The notes beneath the pieces were generated by a model. The model made no database searches. It saw only the letters and a program-made list of their open reading frames with translations, and was not told where the DNA came from. A program made the position numbers and the translations under genes. Positions 34,731-42,519 of a DNA stretch of 64,000 nucleotides are shown piece by piece. Origin of the DNA: Azospirillum sp051124815. GTDB lineage: Bacteria; Pseudomonadota; Alphaproteobacteria; Azospirillales; Azospirillaceae. The DNA is taken from positions 248,001-312,000 of the forward strand of contig NZ_CP118486.1 in the NCBI RefSeq assembly GCF_051124815.1, given 5' to 3'. Numbering within the stretch: the first letter of the stretch is position 1; every line of letters begins with the position of its first letter.

Positions 34731-36641
34731 ATGTCCGATACCGTTCTTTCCTCTCCCGCGCTTTCGGCCGCACTGCCGCGCATAGCGCTGGTCGGCAACC
34801 CCAACTGCGGCAAGACCTCGCTGTTCAACGCGCTCACCGGCGCCCGCCAGAAGGTGGCGAACTATCCCGGCGTGACGGTCGAGCGCAAGGTCGGCGAATT
34901 CCTCAGTCCGGCCGGCACCCGCGTGCAGATCGTCGATCTGCCCGGCACCTACAGCTTGCGCGCCCGCTCCCCCGACGAGGAGGTGACGCGCGACGTCGTG
35001 CTGGGCCGCTTCCGGCACGAAGCGCCGCCCGACGCGATGGTCTGCGTCGCAGACGCCACCAACCTGCGCCTGCATCTGCGGCTGGTGCTGGAGTTGAAGA
35101 AGCTCGGCCGGCCAATCATCCTCGCGCTCAACATGATGGACGTGGCGGCTGCGCGCGGCTGCCGTGTCGATGCGGCGGCCCTGTCGGCGGCGCTGGGCGT
35201 GCCGGTGGTGCCGACGGTGGCGGTCAAGCGCAACGGCGTGGCTGGGCTGCTCGACCAGATCGACCGCAGCATGATGGCGATGACGACCGATCCAGCCGCC
35301 GCGCCCTGCGGCTGGAGCGAGCCGTCGGCGCGGGAGTTGCGCGCCTATCACCAGGAGGTCGAAGGCATCCTCGCCGCCGCGCTCCAGGATGCCGGCAAGC
35401 CGTCGCTCGCCACCCGGCGCATCGACGCGGCCCTGCTGCATCCGGCGGTCGGCCTGCCCTTCCTGCTGCTGGTGCTGTTCTTGATGTTCCAGGCGGTGTT
35501 CGCCTGGGCCGCCGTGCCGATGGACATGATCGACCGCGCGCTGGGCTGGGTACAGACCACCGCCGGTGCCACCCTGCCGGACGGCATGCTGAAAAGCCTG
35601 ATCACCGACGGCATCATCGCCGGGGTGGGCAGCGTGCTGATCTTCCTGCCGCAGATCCTCGTGCTGTTCTTCTTCATCCTGATGCTGGAATCCACCGGCT
35701 ACATGGCGCGGGCGGCCTTCCTGCTCGACCGGCTGATGGGCGGGGTCGGGTTGCACGGCCGGGCCTTCATCCCGCTGCTGTCCAGCTTCGCCTGCGCGGT
35801 TCCCGGCATCATGGCCGCCCGCACCATCGAGAACCGCGCCGACCGGCTGGCCACCATCATGATCGCGCCGCTGATGACCTGCTCGGCCCGCCTGCCGGTC
35901 TACACCCTCATCATCGCCGCCTTCGTTCCCAGCCGGACGGTGGCCGGCGGCATGATCGGGCTGCAGGGACTGGTGATGTTCACCCTCTATGCGGCCGGCA
36001 TCCTGTCGGCGCTGGCGGTCGCCTTCGTGCTGAAGCGCACGATCTTCAAGGGCGCCCGCGAGCCGCTGCTGATGGAGTTGCCCTCCTACCGGCTGCCCAG
36101 TCCACGCGACATCCTGCTGGGCCTGCTGGAGCGAACGCGCATCTTTCTGGCCCGCGCCGGCACGGTGATCTTCGCCATCATGATCCTGCTGTGGTTCCTC
36201 GGCAGCTTCCCGGCGGCGCCCGACGGGGCGACGGGGCCGGCCATCGACTACAGCTTCGCCGGGATGCTCGGCCATGCGCTGGCGCCGCTGCTCGCCCCTA
36301 TCGGCTTCACCTGGCAGATCGCCATCGCCCTGGTGCCGGGCATGGCGGCGCGCGAGGTGGCGGTCGCCGCGCTCGGCACCGTCTATGCGCTGAGCGAGAC
36401 CGGCGACGCGCTGTCCGGTTCGCTGGCCGGCGTGCTGGCGGCGGACTGGAGCCTGCCGACCGCGCTGTCCCTTCTGGCGTGGTTCGTGTTCGCCCCGCAA
36501 TGCGTCTCCACCCTGTCGGTGGTGAAGCGGGAGACCAACAGCTGGTTCTGGATGCTGGTGATGATCGCCTACATGACGGCGCTCGCCTATGGCGCCGCCT
36601 TCGTCACCTTCCGGCTATCCACCGCCCTGCTGGGAGGCTGA
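34731..36641 (+). CDS. feoB: Ferrous iron transporter FeoB
   Basis: Inner-membrane Fe(II) importer of 636 aa with an N-terminal G domain: G1 GNPNCGKTSLFN, G3 DLPGTYSL, and G4 LNMMD (the usual NKxD-type motif). Then come a linker and a C-terminal membrane region of about eight to ten helices with the two Gate repeats (ESTGYMARAAFLLDRLMGGVGLHGRAF in the first). It is shorter than the E. coli protein (773 aa). Followed by a Cys-rich small gene 3 bp later. Confidence 0.93.
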   Translation: MSDTVLSSPALSAALPRIALVGNPNCGKTSLFNALTGARQKVANYPGVTVERKVGEFLSPAGTRVQIVDLPGTYSLRARSPDEEVTRDVVLGRFRHEAPPDAMVCVADATNLRLHLRLVLELKKLGRPIILALNMMDVAAARGCRVDAAALSAALGVPVVPTVAVKRNGVAGLLDQIDRSMMAMTTDPAAAPCGWSEPSARELRAYHQEVEGILAAALQDAGKPSLATRRIDAALLHPAVGLPFLLLVLFLMFQAVFAWAAVPMDMIDRALGWVQTTAGATLPDGMLKSLITDGIIAGVGSVLIFLPQILVLFFFILMLESTGYMARAAFLLDRLMGGVGLHGRAFIPLLSSFACAVPGIMAARTIENRADRLATIMIAPLMTCSARLPVYTLIIAAFVPSRTVAGGMIGLQGLVMFTLYAAGILSALAVAFVLKRTIFKGAREPLLMELPSYRLPSPRDILLGLLERTRIFLARAGTVIFAIMILLWFLGSFPAAPDGATGPAIDYSFAGMLGHALAPLLAPIGFTWQIAIALVPGMAAREVAVAALGTVYALSETGDALSGSLAGVLAADWSLPTALSLLAWFVFAPQCVSTLSVVKRETNSWFWMLVMIAYMTALAYGAAFVTFRLSTALLGG

Positions 36642-36644
36642 GCC

Positions 36645-36842
36645 ATGATGGAAAGCATTTTGGTCGGTACGATCGTCGCCGCCGCCTTCGCCTGGGTGGC
36701 CTGGACCATCCTGCTGCCGGCGTCCTTGCGAAACCGCCTGCGCCGGCTGGCCGGACGGCCGGTCCCGCCGCAGGGGGCCGGCGGCTGCGGGGGCTGCTGC
36801 GGCTGTGACGCCGCGACCCCGAAGCGCGGCCGGCACTGCTGA
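36645..36842 (+). CDS. FeoB-associated Cys-rich small membrane protein
   Basis: 65 aa. An N-terminal membrane helix (about residues 5-28, VGTIVAAAFAWVAWTILLPA) is followed by a basic loop and a cysteine-rich end (GCGGCCGCDA...HC). It starts 3 bp after feoB, as in many feoAB operons that carry such a protein in place of FeoC. It may bind metal or redox-tune the transporter; this is inference. Confidence 0.7.
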   Translation: MMESILVGTIVAAAFAWVAWTILLPASLRNRLRRLAGRPVPPQGAGGCGGCCGCDAATPKRGRHC

Positions 36843-36844
36843 GG

Positions 36845-37540
36845 TTACCAACCGGTGGGACAGGCCCGGCAACCGGTCATCAGCGCATCCTGGAAGATGG
36901 CGAAGCGCAGCTTGGCCCCGTCCATGTTGGCACCGGACAGGTTGGACAGCGCCATCTTCGCCTCCTGAAGATTGGCTCCCTCCAGGCTGGCGCCGGCCAG
37001 ATTGATCTTGTCGGCGCGGATCGCCTCCAGATTGGCGGCGGTCAGGTCGCTTCCGGTGAAATCGGCGCCGGTGGCGCGGGCGAATTCCAGATTGGCGCCG
37101 CGCAGCCGTGCTCCAGACAGGCGCGCGCCCTGCAGGAAGGCGGTGCGCAGGTCGGCGCCGTCCAGAATGGCGCCGGTCAGGTCGGCCCCACGCAGGTCCG
37201 TCTTGCGCAGGTCGGCCCGCATCAGGTTGGCGCCATGCAGATCGGCCCCGGCCAGCGAAAGGCCGCGCAGATTGCGGTGCCGCAGATCCAGATTGGGGCA
37301 GACGATGCGCGGCCCGAGCCTGCATCCATTCACTACGCTCGCCCGCTCCTCCTCGCCGCCGCCGACCGGCTGTGCTGTCTGGTCGTCGGTGGCCGCCGGA
37401 ACGAGCGCGGTTTCCATTCCCGCTGCGAGCGATTGCGAAGCGGGTGCCGCAAGGCCGAGGGTCAGGACGCTCAGCGCAAGGAACCGGCGGACGTCATCGG
37501 GCCGTTTCCGGGACTGCGGGGTGGTGGTGCGCGACGTCAT
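36845..37540 (-). CDS. Exported pentapeptide repeat protein
   Basis: 231 aa. A signal-peptide-like segment (FLALSVLTLGLAAPASQSLA, about residues 20-39) precedes a long run of A(D/N)LXX pentapeptides (about residues 90-215; for example ADLHGANLMRADLRKTDLRG). These build a right-handed quadrilateral beta helix. It ends with Cys residues (CRACPTGW). It lies downstream of and codirectional with the PQQ dehydrogenase gene, with a hairpin in the 75-bp gap, so it may be cotranscribed and periplasmic. Function unknown. Confidence 0.8.
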   Translation of the reverse strand: MTSRTTTPQSRKRPDDVRRFLALSVLTLGLAAPASQSLAAGMETALVPAATDDQTAQPVGGGEEERASVVNGCRLGPRIVCPNLDLRHRNLRGLSLAGADLHGANLMRADLRKTDLRGADLTGAILDGADLRTAFLQGARLSGARLRGANLEFARATGADFTGSDLTAANLEAIRADKINLAGASLEGANLQEAKMALSNLSGANMDGAKLRFAIFQDALMTGCRACPTGW

Positions 37541-37560
37541 GATGGTGTCTCCGATGAAAG

Positions 37561-37588
37561 GCGCCGGGGCGGACTGCTGCCCCGGCGC
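37561..37588 (-). terminator. Strong hairpin between the PQQ dehydrogenase and pentapeptide-repeat genes
   Basis: GCGCCGGGGC and GCCCCGGCGC make a perfect 10-bp stem around an 8-base loop. There is no clear T-run on either side, so it may be a partial terminator or an mRNA-stabilising structure at the 3' end of the dehydrogenase message. Confidence 0.5.
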
Positions 37589-37615
37589 TCCATGGTTCGG
37601 TTTCCCAGGATCCGG

Positions 37616-39529
37616 TCACTTGGTGCTGGAGACCTTCACATCCGCCAGCTTGAACACCCAGAAGGAACCACCCTGGGTCACGCGGGTGGTCAGGTCGGCC
37701 AGATCGCCGCCCCACAGCGGCACCGCGCCGCCATAGCCGGTGGTGATGCCGACATACTGCACCCCGTCCTGCTCCCAGGTGATCGGGGAGGAAATGATCC
37801 CCGATCCGGTCTGGAAGTGCCACAGTTCCTCGCCGGTCTTGGCGTTGAAGGCCTTGACGAAGCCATCGCCGGTGCCGGTGAAGACCAGATTGCCGGCGGT
37901 CGCCAGCGTTCCGGCCCATAGCGGCAATTCCTCCTTGTGCTCCCAGACGATCTTGCCGGTCTTCGGATCCAGCGCCCGCAGGCTGCCGACATGGTCGTCG
38001 AACATCTTGTGGATGCGGAACCCCATGCCGAGATAGGCCGAGCCGGGGTTGTAGCCGACATGCTCGGTCCAATAATCCTCCTTCCAATGGTTGGCGGCGA
38101 TGTAGAACAGCTTGGTGTCCTCGCTGTAGGACATCGGGTTCCAGTTCTTGCCGCCCAGGAACGGCGGCGAGACCTCCACCGGCTTGCCGCGCTTCTCCCC
38201 TTCGGCCGGCAGCGGCGGGCGTTGGCCCTCATTCTCGATCGGGCGGCCGGTCTTCAGATCGATGCCCTTGGCCCAGGTGATGCCATCGACGAAGGGATAG
38301 GCGGCGATCACGCTGTTCGGCTTGTTCGGCTCGCCGCCCGCCGTTGCCAGCTTGGTCCGGTCGGTGACATAGAAGAAGCCGTTGCGGTCGGCGTGCGCCG
38401 TCGCCTTCACCGTCTTGCCCGAAGCGTCGGTGTAGTCGAACAGCACCAGCTCGTTGTTGCCGGAGAAGTCCCAGGTGTCGTTCGGCGTGTGCTGGTAGAA
38501 GCCCTTCAACTCGCCGGTGGTCGGATCGACATAGGCTTGGCCCGAGGTGTAGAGGCTGTCGCCCGGCCAGCGCGCCCAGCCGTTCCATGGCGCCGGGTTG
38601 CCGGTGCCAATGACGATGGTGTTGGTCTCGACGTCGAAGGTGGCGCTCTGCCACGGCGCGCCGCCGCCATGGTTCCACGCCTCCACCAGATTGCCGTCCT
38701 TGTCGCGCGGCCAGGACGGGGCCTTGTCGCTGCCGGTCGGCGTGCTGTCCTTGCCGTTCAGCCGGCCGATGTGGCCTTCGACCAGCGGACGCATCCAGAT
38801 TTCCTCTCCGGTGTCGGGATCGCGGGCGAACAGCCGCCCGACCACGCCGAACTCGTCGCCCGACGAGCCGTGGATCAGCAGAACCTTGCCGGTCTTCTGG
38901 TCCTTCACGATGGTCGGCGCGCCGGTCATGGTGTAGCCGACCTTGTGATCGGCAAACTTCTTCTTCCAGACGACCTTGCCGGTGTCCTTGTTCAGCGCGA
39001 CGATGGAGGCGTCGAGCGTTCCGAAGAACAGCTTGTCGCCATAGATCGCCGCACCGCGGTTGACCACGTCGCAGCAGGGACGGATGTCGTCGGGCAGGCG
39101 GTGGGCATAGCTCCACAGCCGCTTGCCGGTCTTGGCGTCCAGCGCGAACATCCGCGAATAGGAGGCGGTGACGTAGATGACGCCGTCATGGACCAGCGCC
39201 TGGGTCTCCTGCCCGCGCTGCTTCTCATCGCCGAAGGAGAAGGACCAGGCCGGAACCAGACGCGATACGCTCTCGGCATTGATCTGCTTCAGCGGGCTGA
39301 AACGCTTGCCTTCCACCCCCATGCCGTACATCAGCACGTCGCCGGTGTTCTTCGCATCGTTGGCGATGGCATCCCAGGTGACCTCGGAGGCCAGCGCCGG
39401 ACCAGTCGGAGCCGCAGCCAGGAACAGCGCGGCCAACACGGTGGCGACTCCTGCCAGATGGGCGCGGCGGCGCGGCTTGGCGCCGGAATTGGTGCTGCCC
39501 GCAGAAGTGCTGTAGGACGAAAGTGTCAT
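37616..39529 (-). CDS. exaA: PQQ-dependent alcohol dehydrogenase, ExaA (calcium) type
   Basis: Periplasmic quinoprotein of 637 aa with a signal peptide (about residues 23-48) and eight W-motif propeller blades. The vicinal disulfide pair C152-C153 (RPCCDVVNRG) packs over PQQ. The catalytic Asp is D354 in DTWDFSGNNE. The residue two after it is Ser356, whereas lanthanide enzymes (XoxF, ExaF, PedH) have Asp there, so this is predicted to use calcium and to act as an ethanol dehydrogenase. Electrons would pass to a cytochrome c, but no such gene and no PQQ synthesis genes are in the window. Start chosen at the ATG that gives the signal peptide. A MoxYX-like pair lies upstream on the other strand. 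Confidence 0.88.
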   Translation of the reverse strand: MTLSSYSTSAGSTNSGAKPRRRAHLAGVATVLAALFLAAAPTGPALASEVTWDAIANDAKNTGDVLMYGMGVEGKRFSPLKQINAESVSRLVPAWSFSFGDEKQRGQETQALVHDGVIYVTASYSRMFALDAKTGKRLWSYAHRLPDDIRPCCDVVNRGAAIYGDKLFFGTLDASIVALNKDTGKVVWKKKFADHKVGYTMTGAPTIVKDQKTGKVLLIHGSSGDEFGVVGRLFARDPDTGEEIWMRPLVEGHIGRLNGKDSTPTGSDKAPSWPRDKDGNLVEAWNHGGGAPWQSATFDVETNTIVIGTGNPAPWNGWARWPGDSLYTSGQAYVDPTTGELKGFYQHTPNDTWDFSGNNELVLFDYTDASGKTVKATAHADRNGFFYVTDRTKLATAGGEPNKPNSVIAAYPFVDGITWAKGIDLKTGRPIENEGQRPPLPAEGEKRGKPVEVSPPFLGGKNWNPMSYSEDTKLFYIAANHWKEDYWTEHVGYNPGSAYLGMGFRIHKMFDDHVGSLRALDPKTGKIVWEHKEELPLWAGTLATAGNLVFTGTGDGFVKAFNAKTGEELWHFQTGSGIISSPITWEQDGVQYVGITTGYGGAVPLWGGDLADLTTRVTQGGSFWVFKLADVKVSSTK

Positions 39530-39973
39530 GCGTTTCCCCCGATGATTGGCCGCCAAGCGGCGATACCGCCACGCCGGCTTGTCCGCGATCCCGCGGATGG
39601 CGGGAGGCGATGCCGCCCGCGGAACCGGGAAAAGCCGAACGTGACGATGTCGTGCCAGAAGGCCGTTGCTTTCTGAGCGGCAGGACCTTTTCAAATCCGG
39701 TCTGTGCATCCCGCCCGGCGCACAGCACCATGTCTTGCCGCTTCCAATAGTCTCTCCGTCGAGGCCGCCGTTCCATTCGACAATCCGGGGAAGAATTTCT
39801 TGACGGTGAACCATGACGACATCCCGTGAGGACCGGGATTTTTTCCCGTCCACCGACGCGGCATGCACAAATCCACACCGCTGACCGCGCTCGATTGCCC
39901 AAAGGGCGGATGGCGCCCGATCCGATGGATCGACTAACATTCCGTCATTGGTCTTATTGCGGAGTGGGCGGCG
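39530..39973. other. Divergent control region between exaA and the two-component genes
   Basis: 444 bp with no gene that I believe in. It must hold the promoters of the dehydrogenase gene (left) and the sensor gene (right). I see no clear -35/-10 pair or repeated operator. Binding sites for the adjacent response regulator are expected here. Confidence 0.4.
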
Positions 39974-41296
39974 GTGTCGTTGAGGCTGCACATCCTGGCC
40001 CTGATCGGGCTTTTCCTGCTGCTGATGGCGGCGGCCGGCGGGGCGGTGATGGTCGCCAACGCCCGCGACGCCGTCCGGGCCGAAATGGCCTCAGCCCTCG
40101 AGTTGGGCGGCGTGCTGGGACTGGCGATGGCGGAGCGCGGGGAGATGCCCGACGGCATCGGCATCCTGAACGGTCTGGGGTTGCGCCACCTTCGCTTCAT
40201 CGGCTCCGATGGGCTGCCACGGCCGGAACCGGCGGAACGACGGGCGCCGGACTGGTTCGCCGCGCTGATCGGCGGGGAGCCGCAGGAGCGCCGGCTGGTG
40301 GCGGGCGATCTGCGCATCGTCGCCGAGCCCTGGGACGAGATTGCCGAGGTGTGGGAGGATATGAGCGATCTCGCCGCCACGATGCTGGCGGTCGGGCTGC
40401 TGCTGATGGCGGCCGCCCATCTCGCGGTCGGTCGCGCCCTTGCACCGCTGTCGCGGCTGGAAGCCGGGGTGGAGCGGCTGCGCGCCGGCGACTATGCCTT
40501 CGCCGTCGACGGTCGCGGCGTTCCCGAACTCGACCGGCTGGGAACCGGCATCGCAGCGCTTGCCGACGGGCTGGCGGCGGCGGAGCGGGAGAACCGGCAA
40601 GCCGGCCAGCGGATCGTCGCCGCGCAGGATGCCGAAAGGCGGGAGATCGCCCGCGAAATCCACGATGAACTCGGCGCCGCCCTGTTCGCGATCAAGGTCG
40701 ATGCCGGCCGCATCCTGCGCCTGCGCGACGGCGACGGCGACACCGAAGCCGCCGAGCGCGCCGGCAAGATCCTGGACACGGCGGCGGAGGTCCACCGGCT
40801 GAGCCGCCGCATCCTGGCGCGCCTGCGCCCCGCCCTGCTCGACCAGTTGCCGCTGAGCGAGGCGCTGGCCGAATTGGCCGGGGACTGGATGCGGCGCCAG
40901 CCCCACATCGCCGTGACACTCGCCATCGAACCGCCGGCGGCGGTGGCCGATCTCGACGGCTGCGACGAGGTGCTGCGGCTGACCGTCTACCGGCTGGTGC
41001 AGGAATCCCTGGTCAACGCCTTTCGCCATGCCGCGCCGTCGGTCGTCGCGGTCGGCCTGCGGATCGACCCCGATATGGTCGAGATCAGCATAACCGACGA
41101 CGGCCCTGGCATGCCGAGCGGCGGGGATGCGGAGAACAGCGGCTTCGGCATTTCCGGGATGGCGGAGCGGGTCCGTACGCTTGGCGGCATCCTGTCGATC
41201 GGAACCGCGGCCGGCGGCGGCACCCGCGTGTCGGCCCGCCTGTGCCGGACGGCCCTTTCCCCATCCTCCCCGCCCGCATTGGAGCGCATGACGTGA
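39974..41296 (+). CDS. moxY: MoxY-like sensor histidine kinase
   Basis: 440 aa. An N-terminal membrane helix (about residues 5-25), a periplasmic LapD/MoxY-like sensor region (about 26-130), a second helix (about 136-155), HAMP-like linker, then HisKA_3 with the phosphorylated His in REIHDELGAALFAIK (about residue 232) and a HATPase with DDGPGMP and GFGISGMAERV. It starts with GTG. The gene overlaps the LuxR-type response regulator by 4 bp (GTGA) and is divergent from exaA. In Paracoccus, MoxYX controls methanol dehydrogenase, so this pair probably controls exaA. Confidence 0.82.
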   Translation: MSLRLHILALIGLFLLLMAAAGGAVMVANARDAVRAEMASALELGGVLGLAMAERGEMPDGIGILNGLGLRHLRFIGSDGLPRPEPAERRAPDWFAALIGGEPQERRLVAGDLRIVAEPWDEIAEVWEDMSDLAATMLAVGLLLMAAAHLAVGRALAPLSRLEAGVERLRAGDYAFAVDGRGVPELDRLGTGIAALADGLAAAERENRQAGQRIVAAQDAERREIAREIHDELGAALFAIKVDAGRILRLRDGDGDTEAAERAGKILDTAAEVHRLSRRILARLRPALLDQLPLSEALAELAGDWMRRQPHIAVTLAIEPPAAVADLDGCDEVLRLTVYRLVQESLVNAFRHAAPSVVAVGLRIDPDMVEISITDDGPGMPSGGDAENSGFGISGMAERVRTLGGILSIGTAAGGGTRVSARLCRTALSPSSPPALERMT

Positions 41297-41925
41297 CCCG
41301 CACCATTCTTCTGGTCGACGACCATCCCATCGTCCGGGCCGGCTGCCAGCGCCTTTTGGCCGAAGCGGCGCTCGGCCGCGTGGTCGAGGCGGAGGATGTC
41401 GGCAGCGCGCTGGCCCTGTGGCGGGCAGAGCGGCCGGACGTCGTCGTCCTCGACCTCAACATCCCGGGCGACGGCGGCGGCATGGCGGTCCTGCGCAGCA
41501 TCCGCGAGGAAACTCCGGCGGTGCCCGTCCTGATTTTCAGCATGCATGAGGATCCGGCCATCGCCGCCCGCGCGCTGAAAGCCGGTGCCAGGGGCTATGT
41601 CACCAAGAACGACGCCCCGGACAGCCTCGCCTCCGCCATCGGCACGGTGCTGGCCGGGCGCGTGCATCTGGACAGCGGCCTTGCCCGCGATCTGGCGCTG
41701 ATGACCCTGACGCCGCCGTCCGACCCGTTGGCGGGACTGACCCAGCGCGAACGGGAAATCCTGGGTCTGGTCGGGCGAGGGCTGACCACGGCGGCCATCG
41801 CGGAGCGGCTCGGGATCAGTCAGAAGACGGTCGCCAACAGCTGTACCCAGATCAAGGACAAGCTGGGCGCCGACAGCACCCGCGCCCTGATCCGCATCGC
41901 CATCGACAACGGTCTGGCCGGCTGA
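41293..41925 (+). CDS. moxX: NarL/LuxR-family response regulator, MoxX-like
   Basis: 210 aa. Receiver domain with the phosphoacceptor Asp in VVVLDLNIPGDGGG and the conserved Lys in GYVTKNDAP, then a LuxR-type HTH (LTQREREILGLVGRGLTTAAIAERLGIS). GTG start within the kinase stop. The partner is the upstream kinase. It is predicted to activate the quinoprotein dehydrogenase genes in response to an alcohol or redox signal. Confidence 0.83.
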   Translation: MTRTILLVDDHPIVRAGCQRLLAEAALGRVVEAEDVGSALALWRAERPDVVVLDLNIPGDGGGMAVLRSIREETPAVPVLIFSMHEDPAIAARALKAGARGYVTKNDAPDSLASAIGTVLAGRVHLDSGLARDLALMTLTPPSDPLAGLTQREREILGLVGRGLTTAAIAERLGISQKTVANSCTQIKDKLGADSTRALIRIAIDNGLAG

Positions 41926-41944
41926 AGGCCCGACCGAGCACCGC

Positions 41945-42406
41945 TCAGCCGCCCTTCGCCAGCGCCCGGCGGAAGGCGTCCAGCGTCTCGGCGCTGACAT
42001 GGTGCTCGATGCCCTCGGCATCGATCCGCGCGGTATCGGCGCTGACGCCGAGGGAACGGAGGAAGGCCACCACCGTCTGGTGCCGTTCCCGGCTTTCCTC
42101 AGCGATCCGGCGGCCGGCGTCGGTCAGGAACACGGCACGGTACGGCTTGCGGTAGACCAGCCCGTCGGCCGCCAGCCGGTCCAGCATGCGGGCGACGGTC
42201 GGCTGCGCCACCCCCAGCCGCGCGGCGATGTCGACCTGCCGCGCCTCCTGCCCGCTTTCGATCAGGTCGGCGATCAGCTCCACATAATCCTCGGCCAGCG
42301 CGGAGCGCTGCGCCTCCCGCGTCTTGCGGAAGCCTTCGGCATGGAGTTCGGCATCGGGCAGCGCCGTCTCGGCCGGCGTGGATGCATCGCCTTCCCTGAC
42401 TGTCAC
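41945..42406 (-). CDS. mntR: Manganese-responsive regulator MntR (DtxR family)
   Basis: 153 aa. It has a winged helix (QVDIAARLGVAQPTVARMLDRLAADGLV, about residues 58-85) and a metal-binding dimerisation region with HQTVVAFLRSLGV and EGIEHHVS, which supply His and Glu ligands. It represses mntH when Mn(II) is plentiful. It is divergent from mntH, with a palindrome in the shared promoter. N-terminal 30 residues are poorly conserved. Confidence 0.87.
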   Translation of the reverse strand: MTVREGDASTPAETALPDAELHAEGFRKTREAQRSALAEDYVELIADLIESGQEARQVDIAARLGVAQPTVARMLDRLAADGLVYRKPYRAVFLTDAGRRIAEESRERHQTVVAFLRSLGVSADTARIDAEGIEHHVSAETLDAFRRALAKGG

Positions 42407-42438
42407 GCTTCACCCCCCGGAAAAGTTTTGTTCCGGAA

Positions 42439-42458
42439 AGTATAGCATCTTGCATACT
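42439..42458. promoter_or_regulatory. Candidate MntR operator
   Basis: AGTATAGCATCTTGCATACT is an imperfect palindrome with AGTAT/ATACT arms, in the 113-bp region between mntR and mntH. The spacing and AT-rich arms fit MntR sites of Gram-negative bacteria. A second weak palindrome with GGTA/TACC ends follows at 42468-42488. Confidence 0.5.
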
Positions 42459-42519
42459 CGATGTCCCGGTACATACTTGATTGATACCAGTTTGCAATTC
42501 GGCCGGGAGCCACACGCCG

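Noticed and set aside
34320..36500. A 726-codon open frame on the minus strand opposite feoAB
   Set aside because: Gln/Arg/Gly-rich shadow of feoB, with no known domain. The FeoB G motifs settle the true strand.
37616..39529. Calling the quinoprotein XoxF (lanthanide methanol dehydrogenase)
   Set aside because: The residue two after catalytic D354 is Ser, not Asp, and the sequence around NPAPWNGWAR is of the ExaA type.
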